Positions 43,711 through 55,613 of a stretch of DNA of 64,000 nucleotides are shown one piece after another (the stretch's first letter is position 1; every line of letters begins with the position of its first letter). The stretch is taken from the NCBI RefSeq assembly GCF_027579695.1, contig NC_083570.1, positions 6,107,001-6,171,000 on the forward strand, written 5' to 3'. This stretch comes from Neoarius graeffei. Lineage: Eukaryota; Chordata; Actinopteri; Siluriformes; Ariidae. The notes under the pieces were generated by a model. The model made no database searches and had not been told where the DNA came from. It saw only the letters and a list, made by a program, of their open reading frames with translations. A program made the translations under genes and the position numbers.

Positions 43711-44699
43711 CTATTCATGCACATCTGGAGTTAAATCGAGTTTGGTCATGGGAGTGGTTGGTCCTCCTCTCAGCCCAGCCAGGTAGACTTGAAGTCTCGG
43801 TTTCGTTACTCTGTCCGTCTCTCTTCATCTGGCAGGCGGCTTCTTTTGGAAGGAACGTCTGCGTGGTGTTGTGTCTCCTCATGTGGCTCAGGTCAGTCTG
43901 CGTCGAGTGGGTTACCTTATGGCGCAGGTTCGCCTTGGAGTGCATTCAACAAAATATCATGTTAAACTTATTTCGGGGCTTTTCGGACAGCTTGAGCGTA
44001 ATCTAATCATGCCAGTGTATTTCAGGTGGAGCTGCTTACCAGTTTGATGGCTTTCCATCTCAGCTCCCACTCGTTCCACTCGTAAGATCTGACGATGTTG
44101 CTCTCCAGCAGGTGTGTGTCCGTCTGTGTGCTGCTCTCACTTTTGCTGATGGGTTTCACCAACAATTTCTCACCTGACTGCATCTGTGAAGACAAACTTT
44201 CTAAGAAACGCTGCTTTGCACTGGCTCACCGCATTGTTGTTGATTATTTTCTTGTCACTCTCAGGCTCACAGATGAGATGGACAAGGATGCGATTGCAGT
44301 TGAGTGGTTTTAATGTGCAGAGTGTGTGTGGAGTCTTCTTACGCAGCAACTGATTGGATCAGTATGTTGGATCAGTATGTTGGTGCTGGATCAGCCATAT
44401 TTGTAGGCTAAGAGCGTTCATGGGGAATGGAGTTTGTGGTGGAGATCAGCGAGTAGGTCAAGGATGGGAAGGAGAAGACGCAAGTAAGTCACACGTCCAT
44501 GATACCTGAGAGTACGGAGTGACGCTGGCAAACTGCTGATGAAGCTCGAGCAGCTGGATCAGCTCTGGGGATCTCTTCGCTCTTTCCACGATCAGTTCGA
44601 TGTACTCGTCTGCATTTGAGGCGAACTGATATGCGGCCTGCTTGGAGCTGAAGCTGTAATATTTCTCCCTGTGCTTCAGGATGCTGATATTCGGATTGC
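43711..44699 (-). CDS. cfap206: cilia- and flagella-associated protein 206, last three exons only
   Basis: Minus-strand exons: 44699-44506 (194 bp; GNPNISILKHREKYYSFSSK ... LIQLLELHQQF ... TPYSQ), 44177-44040 (138 bp; SSTQTDTHLLESNIVRSYEW, then NEWELRWKAIKL) and 43933-43711 (ANLRHKVTHSTQTDLSHMRR ... QVYLAGLRGG). GT/AG borders and phases fit. The protein is an axonemal factor needed for radial spokes and sperm and ciliary motility; the visible part is the conserved C-terminal third. The last exon is 223 bp, and the LAGLRGG part reads only after a shift of one base, caused by an extra T near gacttcaag; unshifted, the frame stops at 43715. No upstream exon occurs elsewhere in the window. This could be the real gene with a very long intron, or a broken-off fragment. 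Confidence 0.75.
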
Positions 44700-44759
44700 C
44701 TTTGGAAAGGAACAACAGCAGACTGAGCTTCAGAAATATGGACATCTGCCTTAAAGCGT

Positions 44760-46018
44760 GTCCTTTATTAATTATATTTAAAAGTCAGTACACTCACATC
44801 ATTCGAAGTCTTCAAATATTTTCAAATGATCAAATGCATTCAAGAGTGACGTTGCTTTTTTGCATTTCATCCACTTTAAGGCAGTGAGAATTTTCTACAA
44901 GATGTTTTTTGAACACAGTGAAAATAGGCTTTACTTTTTTCCATTTTGAGCAGTGAATGAAATATTTCAAGAGCAATAGTAAATTATTCATAACATAGTC
45001 CGCTTGTGAATCCTTCAGACTCGTCCCAAATGTTATGTTGTCCAGGGTAAGTGTGTCCTGTAGCTGGATTTTAGAAGAAAGCCAGTCCAAAAAGTCCTCC
45101 CAAAATGTTTTTGTGTAAATACATTGAAAGAAAAGATGGTCCGTAGTTTCAATATCTGATTCACAGAAAATATAGTTGTTATCAATACTGTCAATATTGA
45201 ACCTCATTCTTAGCATTCCACTGGATGGATAAATCTCATTCAAAATCTTAACATGCGCTTCCTTCACCTTTGGACTTACAGGAAATTTTAGATATTGGGT
45301 CCTCCATTTTTTAACCTCTACTTCAGAGAACTTCTGAAAGATGGAATTTCTATTTGAACGTATTGGGTACAGATTATTATTCAAATGATTATGTAGGATT
45401 TTGTTTGGTATCTCTTTGTTAAGAAAGTCTTGTTCCATGATGTAGAGTATTGGAAGGTTAGGAGGAGGCAAACTCTCAGGATCAATGTTTTGTACAAGTT
45501 GTTTGACTGGTTGAGGAATTGCTTTGCATATTTTCTTAAATTCAGCTTTTTTGCAGGTAATATTATGAATGGAGCAGAAGTTTTCATATAACAGCCAGTT
45601 GCCCTGATTATCCATAAGGTGAGATATTAACCAAATACCTTTATCCATCCAGTGTTGCAAAAAGAGAGATTTTCCATGACACAGAACATATCTATTATTC
45701 CAAATCGGTGTTTGGTGTGGTGTAAAGTTGTGGTTGTACATAAGTTTCCAGCATAACAGAACCTGCTTGTGAAAGGACGCCAACTTGACTGGTAGTTTTT
45801 CTATATTAAAATCACATTTAAGGACAAACTCAATACCTCACATTTTTTTCAAATAAACCTCTGGAAAGACAAAATGAAATATTATTTCTACCTAGCAGAA
45901 AAGATTTTAACCATTTTATTTTTAAGACAGCATTTAGACATTCAAAGTCAATTGCTTGTATGCCACCTTCTTTATATTCTTTTATAATTTCCGATTTTTT
46001 GATATCGTGAGCTCGTCT
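44760..46018 (-). mobile_element. 3' fragment of a Tx1/L1-like LINE (ORF2 C terminus)
   Basis: Two minus-strand frames, 46069-45830 (GGIQAIDFECLNAVLKIKWL) and 45783-44830 (WRTQYLKFPVSPKVKEAHVK, ILNEIYPSSGMLR, DHLFFQC), are the end of an ORF2 of the L1/Tx1 group, after the palm domain. A frameshift separates them. The right border at about 46018 is where sequence shared with other cluster units begins; the left border is approximate. It splits the cfap206 fragment from the gene D upstream region. Confidence 0.75.
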
Positions 46019-46907
46019 TGTGTTAACACTACTAGCAGATTTCTTTCTTCTGCCTTTCAGCACATTCATTTCAGTCTGTTAACAATGTTAAAATGACTCG
46101 TGTCAGTGTGGGTTTCCTCCTGGTTCTCCAGTGTTCTCCAACTTCTCAAAGACACATCTAATGACTTATTGAGGCAACTCAGGATCTCTGATCTCAGACA
46201 TATTCATCTACTGACTTCATTTCCATCTCAACAATCTGTTCATGAAAAAGAATTCTTCATCGACCCAGTATAATGTTCTTGATAAATCATGATGTAAGGA
46301 ATAAAAGAGGATGAGGCATGCTGCTCCAGGAAACTAATCTGCGATGAGGTGGTGGGATGTGGCCCAACACAAAGTGGATTAGTTTCCACAAACAGCACGT
46401 CATGAAGAGTTCAGGCTCTTGTTAAGCCTGGAGCGCTCATACTGAGTGAAATGGAGATTATGTGGAAAAAAAGATCCACTTTTGTGATTTCTATTTGCAA
46501 TAAACAATGCGAAATCAATAAAATATGGTTTTCCTTCCTGACAGCTGCGTCCTCCTCACTTTTAAAATGGCTCCAACATTCTTTAGGGATGAAGATCACT
46601 TTAAAGATGTCACGAGGAAAAAGCTGTTCAAGTGAAACAATTGTAATTTATCAACAAGGCTGAAAGTTGTGCTTGAGGTGTCAGTAGGTGGAAAAGTCCA
46701 GAAAATTAAGATCCATTCTGTGAGTCTCATCTCATCTCATTATTAATCCTAATCAGTGCAGCTACATGAGTTATATTTCTGTACTGAAGGGAGATGAAAT
46801 GGTTAATAGAGGAGTGTTCATGATCTCTCTGTGTTTGTGCTCCTCCTCTATTGCTCTTTCACACACAGAACCAGGAAGTAACTCCTCATTTCAGAGAAAA
46901 CAAAACT

Positions 46908-46944
<37 letters not shown>

Positions 46945-46956
46945 GATTTCAGGAAA
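46019..46956 (+). promoter_or_regulatory. upstream region of gene D
   Basis: Shared in reverse with gene A (12137-13500). Contains an ETS-type aggaagtaac motif (46874-46883), the ISRE-like gaaaacaaaact at 46896-46907 and a (CT)n run at 46911-46939 that ends 18 bases before the ATG. No TATA box is obvious. Functional role of the motifs is inferred. Confidence 0.45.
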
Positions 46957-49900
46957 ATGGCCAAGGCCAGTATTTCAGTAGATCAGCTTTCTGTGGACCA
47001 GTTCATGTGTCCAGTGTGTCTGGATCTCCTGAAGGATCCGGTGACTATCCTCTGTGGTCACAGTTTCTGTAAGGTGTGTATTAATGGCTGCTGGGATCAG
47101 GAGGATCAGAAGGGCGTCTACAGCTGTCCTCAGTGCAGAGACACTTTCACGACAAGGCCTGTTCTACGCAGAAACAACATGCTGGATGAAGTGGTGGAGA
47201 AACTGAAGAAGACTGAAGTCCAAGCTGCTTCTCCTGCTCACTGTTACGCTGGACCTGGAGATGTGGAGTGTGATTTCTGCACCGGGAGAAAACACAAAGC
47301 CATCAAGTCCTGTCTGATGTGTTTGGCTTCTTATTGTGAAACTCATCTGAAACCTCATCTCGAACGTCCTGCTTTGAAAAAACACACATTAATTGAAGCC
47401 TCAGCAAAACTCCAAGAGAAGATCTGCTCTGAACATGATGAAGTGCTGAAAGTCTACTGTCGTACTGATCAAACCTGCATCTGTTATTTGTGTATGATGG
47501 ATCATCACAAAGGTCACGACACCGTCACAGTCGCAGCAGAAAGAGCTGAGAAACAGGTGAGAACTAGAAATCTTTCCAGAATTAAATCATCTTAATTATA
47601 GTTTCCCATCTAGAAACAGGTGCTTTAGTCAGTGATATGATTTGAACTTTAATTTCAATGTGTGTATCAGGGCTTTACATTAACTTTTTTGCTCACCGGC
47701 CACTGTGCCTAGTGGTTTTCCCGAGTCACTAGCCATTCAGCCTTTCCACTAGCCACAATTTTGTTGCCAGGAAATTGCAGTTTTTTTCTTCACCATGATG
47801 CGTTAAAGTTCGGAAGATCTAGATTTAATTATGAATGGCAGCGTATAATGTATCTCTACAGTAGCACTCAATACTCAGTGCTGTTAAGGTCGCTCCCTAT
47901 ATGAAAACATGCAACCAGTTGAGACAAAAATATAAACAGAGTATTCTGTTTATTGAACTCAAATTCAAGCCCCTTACAATATGAAATATCGTATAATACG
48001 AAAAATAACATTCAATACAACTGAACTGATTCTAATATTAAAAGTCCAATTCAAAACATTTATCACTGAAAAACATTTGATGTTTTGATATGCAAGTATT
48101 ATGTGTATTATCAAGTATTATTATGTATATTATGTATTATCGGGCGGCACGGTGGTGTAGTGGTTAGCACTGTCGCCTCACAGCAAGAAGGTCCTGGGTT
48201 CGAGCCCCAGGGCCGGCGAGGGCCTTTCTGTGCGGAGTTTGCATGTTCTCCCCGTGTCCGTGTGGGTTTCCTCCGGGTGCTCCGGTTTCCCCCACAGTCC
48301 AAAGACATGCAGGTTAGGTTAACTGGTGACTCTAAATTGACCGTAGGTGTGAATGTGAGTGTGAATGGTTGTCTGTGTCTATGTGTCAGCCCTGTGATGA
48401 CCTGGCGACTTGTCCAGGGTGTACCCCGCCTTTCGCCCGTAGTCAGCTGGGATAGGCTCCAGCTTTCCTGCGACCCTGTACTAGGATAAAGCGGCTAGAG
48501 ATAATGAGATGAGATGAGATGAGATTATGTATTATCTTTTAGTGTGTGTGTGAACATGTGTAGAAAGAGACATTAAATTTCCTCGTTACATTCATCATCA
48601 GATGAGTCTGAATGGTCCATGAAAAATGGTCTTCGTGACCTGAGGCTTCCAGCAGGCCATAAGTTGATAGCTGAGGTGAGATCAACTTCTTTCCAATCGC
48701 GTGAACGTTTCTAAACAGCAGCTCCATCCTCTCCAGCTCAGCCGACTTCATGACAGCCAGGGACTGAAAGCAATGCTGTCCTGTAGTGAACCAGCCGTCT
48801 TCGCCTGTTTTGATTTTATAGTACCGATGTGTGCATTTGACTTTTCGTGGTCCTTTATAGTTTCGAGTTTAAAATTACTGGTGCCTGTCTTTGCCAGACT
48901 TTCTACAGTCTTCGCAGTACAGGGTATTTTTGGTTTTGCTATGAACTAGCCAATCTCACCCAAACTTCCATTTGTCATTGAACTGTCTTATCTTCCTATT
49001 AGCGTCTTGTTCATCTCCATGGCCGGAGCCAGCTATGAGGCCTCCGCGTTCTGGACCTCGGTCATTTTTAAGAGCTGAAAATACATTTGTACGCTAAATA
49101 TTCAACTGGATAAAAAATAAAGAATAACATTAAAACGTCTCTGTAAAAAGTGCGTTGATAATTATGTTAAACGTTGATTCTGTCTTCTGTGTTTGTTTGG
49201 TGTGCGCGGCTCTGAGACCAAGAACACAAACGCGAATGAGCGCGCGACTCGGCGGAGGAACGCAGTGCAGGAGACACGGGGTTTTCATAGGAACCATCAG
49301 TGCACTTTCATCAAGCTGTTCAATTTACATTTTCGAAGCAGCGCAGTTGTAGCCAGATGCACAGCTTGTGAACAGGCAAGGCAGGCAACTGTTTGGGGCC
49401 CCCTGGCCCAGGGGCCCCCCAAGAGTCGGGGCCAGAGGGCTTATTTATTTTGATTTTTATTGTTTTTATTGTTCTTTACCATTGTATTTTCACATTTGGA
49501 ATTGAAAAAAAAAATTGGTTTCATACATTTTTCTTTGGTGTCAGATTATTTATTACATATTGGTGATGAACACTGGTCAGAAGGGCCCCCTGGAAATTTT
49601 TTCTTGGGGCCACAACAGACTCTAGAATCGCCTCTGGTTGTAGCCTGCCTTGTTTGTGATTTTAAAAATAAATAATTTGTTAAGCCAAAGCAATAGAGTG
49701 GAAAGTTTCAACTTATGTTTGCCTTGGGTAACTTTGCCTAAAACATGGTGGTGTATACTGATTTTTTTTTTCCCAGAATTTTTTTTTTTTGTGTGTGTGT
49801 GTGTGTGTGTGTGTAGGTGTAACGGATGCCAGGTTGTTAATGTATCTCAGTTCCATAGGCTACATGGTTAGGGCATCTTTTGTCCTCATTGCTTGGGCCA

Positions 49901-51892
49901 GATCAAACCATTAAACAAGCTTAAATTATTCTTACTCTTGCCACATACATGATTTTTTTTTCAAAACTGATGATATTCAGTTCAAACACCATTAAGAGTA
50001 ATTTCAGGAATAGATCTCTTGTGTGGCGTGTAATTCACTCTCTCATTTAAATATGGTGAACATTTTTCGGGGTGCGCTTTGTGCATCACGGACCTCAGTG
50101 ATTTTAAAAAGCTGCTCCGGCCCTGCGCATCTCTGCCCCTTTTTCCCTGAGCAGCAGGGTTTGAAACTCCAGCTATATGCCGCCACATAGTGCGCTTGTC
50201 AGTCATCAGCAACTTTGTTGCTTCGTTCATTAACCGCAGGTTACCGTATCATTGATTTTATCTGAGACGTTCTAAACAATTCTAACATGTTGTGTCAGAA
50301 TGTTTATGCAGGTGCTCATGGGAGTTGTAGGCGTGTAATATTACATTGCAATGCGTTTATTATATCAGATGCCTTCAGAGAAAACTACAATTAAAATATA
50401 TTGTCAAACCACAGAATAAACCACCCGCCAAAGTGGCAGGTGAGACTAAAGTTATTACCCGCCAAAGCCGAATTTTACCTGCATTTGGCGGGTGGGCGGG
50501 TGCTAATGTAAAGCCCTGGTGTGTCTCAATCAGAAGGATTCTGTAAAAGCTGATTAAAATTGTCTGTGTTCTGGTGAACAGAGTGTTAAATTTATCTTCA
50601 GTGATGGTTGTAATCTGGTTCGGGGTGGGTTTCCTGATAACGTTGCCCTTCAGACCAAAAGAGAGAGTTGAGAGACTCTCTTAAGGAATGAACGTTGTCT
50701 CTGTATGTGGTTTTCCCGAACTCACTCGTAAGAAGGAGTCTAAAGAGCAACAGGACGAAGAGCGTCTTTGTAGTTTGCGTCCCTGAAGGCAATCATATTG
50801 GACATAACTAACAGTGTCCAAGTTAACTAGCTATGTGTAAACATTAGCCGTGGACAAGGCGATGGCAACTTGGCGAGCAAATCCACAGAAAGTCATTTGA
50901 CTAATCAGAATGTGTAACTATTGCAACGTTATCGCGAGCTCTAAAGCACAGACAACTTCACTGCAAGCTTTCTCTTGGAATAAAATGTTTATATCCCTCA
51001 ATATGCTTCCGCAGGTTGGGTGGCGAGTTTTTGTAGGCTGTGATGTGCTCCGTTTTAGGCAAACAAAGCAAACATTTAAAATGAAATGACTCTTTATTCC
51101 TTTCAGAAAACTGAACCATGGGTTCTAGCTATAGAACCGTGGGTGTGTGCATTCCCCAGAAGAACCGCCTCCTTCCATTCTGCCATCAACTGATCATGTT
51201 AAATAATGCTGCGGAGAAATCATTGATCTTGATTTTATCCAGTCTATGGACGTGACGTGACCCGAGTGATTACTGATAGACTGTCTCAGTGTCACCTGCG
51301 GAAAAACCAATCACGTTTTAGAAAAGAAAAGAAAAAAACATCCACTTTCAAAGCTGCTTCATAGTAACGAGTAACGAGGACCTTGATAGAAATGTAGTGG
51401 AGTAAAAAGTACGTTATTTGTCTTTCAAATGTAGTGAAGTTAAAGTCATAAGTTTCCACAAAAAATACTCAAGTAAAGTACAGATACTCAAAAAATGTAC
51501 TTAAGTACAGAACTCAAGTAAATGTACTTCGTTACTGTCCACCTCTGAAAATTAACACGATGTACTTGCAATGTAGAAGAAAACTAATTGAACACCACCA
51601 GCAGATTCAACACCAGTTTCCCCCGCTGACTGTGAGAGTCCCTCAGAGCCGCATGCGCATTCTGTGGATTTGGCAGCGAGCGAGTCGCTCTTTGTTTTGA
51701 ACGAGTGCTCCGGGTCTCTCGTAAATTCCGAGCAAACTGAAGGACGACTTGTGCTACGATGCTGTTCGGGAAAACCACGTTAGCTTGATGATGGATCTTA
51801 AGAGGTAATTTAAAACTCTCTTGGCCTTAAGAGGCTTTCGGGAAACCCAGCCCAGATCAGTTAGTGAACATTTCTCTCTCTCTCTCTCTCTT

Positions 51893-51960
<68 letters not shown>

Positions 51961-54901
51961 AACATAACCTTCAGAGCGAAACATGAATGTACTTTGAACT
52001 GACATTAATATGGAACCAGTTCGCTCGTACTGTATAAAAAGCTGAATGTATTTTATTTGTCCTCAGAGTGAGTTAAAGGAGGAGCAGATGAAATCCCAGC
52101 AGAGAATCCAGGAGAAGCAGAAGAAGATGCAGGAGCTGAAACAGGCTGTGAACACTATAAAGGTGAGCAGTGAGCAGAGACAGAGCTGCTCCTAGAAACA
52201 CACACAACATGGACAACGAGTCATTTACAGTCCCAGTAAGAGAGGGAATGATAGATGAGCTTTAAATCGTGTGTGTGTCTGTGTGTGTGTCCTAACAGCT
52301 CAGTGCACAGACAGCAGTGGAGGACAGTGAGAGGATCTTTACTGAGCTGATCAGCTCCATGGAGAAAAAGCGCTGGGAGGTGACGGAGCTGATCAGAGAT
52401 CAGGAGAAGGCTGAACTGAGTCGAGCTGAACGACTCCTGGAGCAACTGGAGCAGGAGATTGCTGATCTTCAGAGGAGAGTCACTGAGCTGGAGCAGCTTT
52501 CACACACACACGATCACATCCATTTCCTCCAGGTAACACTCACTGTCTGATCTACAGAGCCAGCTGTTCCTCACACACTCTCTAAAACACCTCTCATTAA
52601 GGGAACAATAAATGTCCCTGTCTGACATCACAAGTGGGTTTTACATTTCATTTGCTTTCTGTAGGTTTTAGCTTCTGGACGTCGCTCTCCTATATGGGTC
52701 AGACCAGACTTTCGCACATCCAGTGTCACTGTCCATCAACATCTCTCATTTGATGGAGTGAGGAATTCTCTCTCAGATCTGAAAAAGAGACTCGAGGAAT
52801 TCTGTGAGGAGGAATTCAACAAAATCCCTCCACATGGTAAGAGGAGCTGTTCCTGCTGGAGAAACACAGTGATGTGTTATTTCTTAGCGATGCTCCTGCT
52901 TTCTTTTCTGCAGACACTTTATTCACCCGACACTTTGAACTAAAACACTGATTTAAAATGAATAAACTGACTGGATCACTTTAAACTCTTTCCATCTTTT
53001 ACACAAACTCGTTTCTATTTTTCTCTCCACAGCTGCAGCAGTTCAGATCATTTCAGAACCAGAACCACAGAGCAGAGAAGAGTTTCTGAAATGTACATCT
53101 AACACACACACACACACACACACTTCTAGGCCTGTCACAATAACAAATTTTGTTGGACGATATATTGTCTCAGAAATTATTGCGATAAACTATATTATTC
53201 TTGACATCTTTTCAAGACAATTTTATGCCACTAGTAAAATAATAATGATGATGCAAATACACCCTTTCATAGAACAGTAAACTTTTTAATTAAGTCAACT
53301 TATTCAATTCAACAGTGGAACGTAAACAATAAATATAAATAAATAAGCTAAAGAAATAAAACAACAATCAAACAAATCCACTCACAACAAAAACAATAAA
53401 TAAAATACAATTTATGGCTCTTAAAAATTGCACTGAAGTGAATATTAACTTGGCACAGGGTAATAAAAAGACATTCTTTTCTTCACAGGCAACATTCTGC
53501 CAATCCAGTTTCTCAAAGATTAGTACCCAGATCAACAAAAAGTGCAAAGTAACAACGTATTGCCAGCTGTCATTTGGATAAAAGTCACAACAATTAGAAC
53601 GAGATAACATGTAGGCAAGGGCGTAGGTTTGGTATTAACATTGGTGGGGGCAAAAACCCAATGCCAACCCCCAGTGGTGCCAACTTCAGGTCAACATTAG
53701 AGGGTCACAATATTTTGCTCTGTTGTGTTCCACCAAAAGAGTCTCCATCATCTCTCCAAAGGCCAGACTTTTAACATTTGAAGTTCAGAACTGTAGTAAT
53801 TCATGAATAATAATAATAATAATAATAATATGAAATCCATTTGATTAACTGCAAATCTTGCATGTGATGATGAACTCATTCTACCAATTTGCAAATGTGT
53901 TTTCCAAGCGAATACCGCACTGACTGTTGGGAGGGTGTATGTTCCTTTCCCTCATAAATGGAAATAAAACCCATCCGGAGCCTTAAACACTGCGTTCCAT
54001 GAGGCTGGCAGGGGGAGTCGCTCTCTTCTGTGGGATCTTTAACTAGTTTTAGAATGCTAGTTTAAGCTGATATGTGATTGATCTAACGGTAAAACAGCAC
54101 GAGGGCTCGAGAACTTCGACAGGTTACAATTTTACTTGGCAACAGAATGTATCTGAATCCTGATTGGTTGTTGTATCTGAATTCTGATTGGTTGTTGTTA
54201 TTATTGCCCTTTTGTTGTGTTCTTGAGCCCAGAGTGGGGGGAGGGGGGAGTGTCAGGGTTCTACAGAGAAAAGTTTTCACTGCAACCGAACTGCTGTTTT
54301 CGTGACCATGCCCCCAGCGCGGATATTCATGTTCACATTGTTCAGTTTGTTTTTCTCTTTTATTTTAGATTTCTGTTATCTGACTCTGGATCCCAACACG
54401 GCACATCGTCTCCTCATTCTGTCTGAGAAGAACAGAGCGGTGAGATGCAGTGAGAGAGAGCAGCGTTACTCTGATCATCCAGAGAGATTTGATTACTGGT
54501 GGCAGGTGTTGTGTAAGGAGAGTGTGTGTGGACGCTGTTACTGGGAGGTGGAGTGGAGCAGTGATGGTGATGTGTTCATATCAGTCTCATATAAAGACAT
54601 CAGCAGGACAGGACGGCGTGATGAGTGTTGGTTTGGAGGCAACAATCAGTCCTGGAGACTGTGGTGTTCTTCTTCTTCTTCTCTCTCTTTCTGTCACAAC
54701 AGCATTGAGACTGATCTCAGAGTTCCATCTCCCTCCAAAATAGGAGTGTATGTGGATCACAGTGCAGGAACTCTGTCCTTCTACAGCGTCTCTGACACGA
54801 TGAAGCTCCTCCACAGAGTCCACACCACATTCACTCAGACTCTATACGCTGGGTTTGGGTTCGACTTGCATTCTACAGTGAGATTGTGTGATCCAGAATA
54901 A
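46957..54901 (+). CDS. finTRIM-family E3 ubiquitin ligase, gene D (complete, in frame)
   Basis: Exons: 46957-47556 (600 bp), 52067-52162 (96), 52299-52532 (234), 52665-52836 (172), 53033-53092 (60), 54369-54901 (533); total 1695 bp, 564 codons plus stop, phases 0,0,0,1,1 throughout. Domains: RING C3HC4 ([18 protein letters not shown], about residues 18-60), B-box 1 (CDFCTGRKHKA to HLKPH), B-box 2 (CSEHDEVLKVYCRTDQTC to HHKGHD), coiled coil (about 200-310), linker (HLSFDGVRN), B30.2 ([36 protein letters not shown], about 390-564). RING is expected to transfer ubiquitin and B30.2 to bind the target. Three extra residues (QLS/VD near residue 9) distinguish it from A and B. AATAAA overlaps the stop (54897-54902). 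An internal acceptor after exon 4 could make a short isoform. Best candidate for the working gene of the cluster. Confidence 0.88.
48142..48523 (+). repeat. V-SINE nested in the gene D hAT
   Basis: Full-length with A/B boxes, core and a gatgagatgagatgagat tail; duplication attatgtattatc (48129-48141, 48524-48536). Confidence 0.9.
49354..49636. mobile_element. 283-bp hAT MITE nested in the gene D hAT
   Basis: Flanking 8-bp duplication gttgtagc (49346-49353, 49637-49644). Ends CAGATGCACAG and, reversed, CAGAGGCGATT. G/C-rich ggggccccc blocks near both ends. Similar sequence class to the 57208-59156 hAT. Confidence 0.75.
50623..51853. mobile_element. ancient inverted-repeat element in gene D intron 1 (least interrupted copy)
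   Basis: Left end GGGTGGGTTTCCTGATAACG, right end reversed GGGCTGGGTTTCCCGAAAGC, with the internal ttcccgaac blocks. Inside it is the truncated CAGAGGTGG hAT at about 50801-51547 (end ccacctctg then aaaattaa). Reference copy for the same element in genes A and B. Confidence 0.5.
51873..51957 (+). repeat. (CT)n(CA)n microsatellite
   Basis: CT run at about 51873-51900 with one interruption, then an uninterrupted CA run 51902-51957. The matching places in A and B hold shorter runs. Confidence 0.9.
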
Positions 54902-55613
54902 AAGTGTGTAGTGTTTTCTGTAAAATTCCTGCATGTTGCCACGTTGTTGCTCAGTCGTCTGTTTCACTAGAACACAATCCAGCTGCACAAAAAACACTCA
55001 TTTTAATATTTAAATTAAAACAGATGAATAATTTAAAATAATTAAAAAGGAAATGTTAAAAATTAACTGTCAGACAAGAAAGTCGTCAAGTTTAAAAAGA
55101 AAATGATCTCATGACCTTCGCATTATAAAGTTCTGTTTGTTTCATATTAAGCAGCGTCTCATTAAATAACTAATAAACAGTAATAAAGCCAGAACAGAAC
55201 AACATTTTAAACCTGTTCAGGTCACACTATATAAAAATAAAACATTAGTTTTGGAATGAATTTGATTTTTCTGCTTGTGTTCTAAGATGTAAAATCCACA
55301 TTCACTTTTTCAAATCTGAAGTTGTTTCTAAACCCTGAGATTTGATTGTAAAACATTGAACAATATTTAAACTCCATTAGAACATCCAGTACATGATCGG
55401 TTCAGGCTGCCGATGTCGTGTTCATCCCATATTCAGCCTGGATGATGATTGGTCCGCACATAGAACCTTATAAATCCAGGTTTATCTGTGAGTTTGGGAT
55501 TTTTATTCAAATATTACAATCAAAGCTTTGCAGAATAAAAGATAAGAGCACAGGAGAATAAAGTTTCCCCCAGTGATGGAGTTTCTGTGCTGAACTCATT
55601 TTCAGACAGAAGC
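54902..55613 (+). other. 3' flank of gene D
   Basis: Non-coding, shared with 32129-32850 behind gene B. Sequence similarity stops at about 55613, where LINE sequence begins. Confidence 0.7.

Larger units (their letters stand above)
47668..50518. mobile_element. hAT element in gene D intron 1
   Basis: Terminal repeats CAGGGCTTTACATTAAC and, reversed, CAGGGCTTTACATTAGC. Flanked by gtgtgtat (47660-47667) and gtgtgtct (50519-50526), one mismatch; gene B has the empty site with gtgtgtct (near 23446). Contains a V-SINE and a small hAT. No transposase domain recognised; the minus frame 50230-49982 is unknown. Confidence 0.85.
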
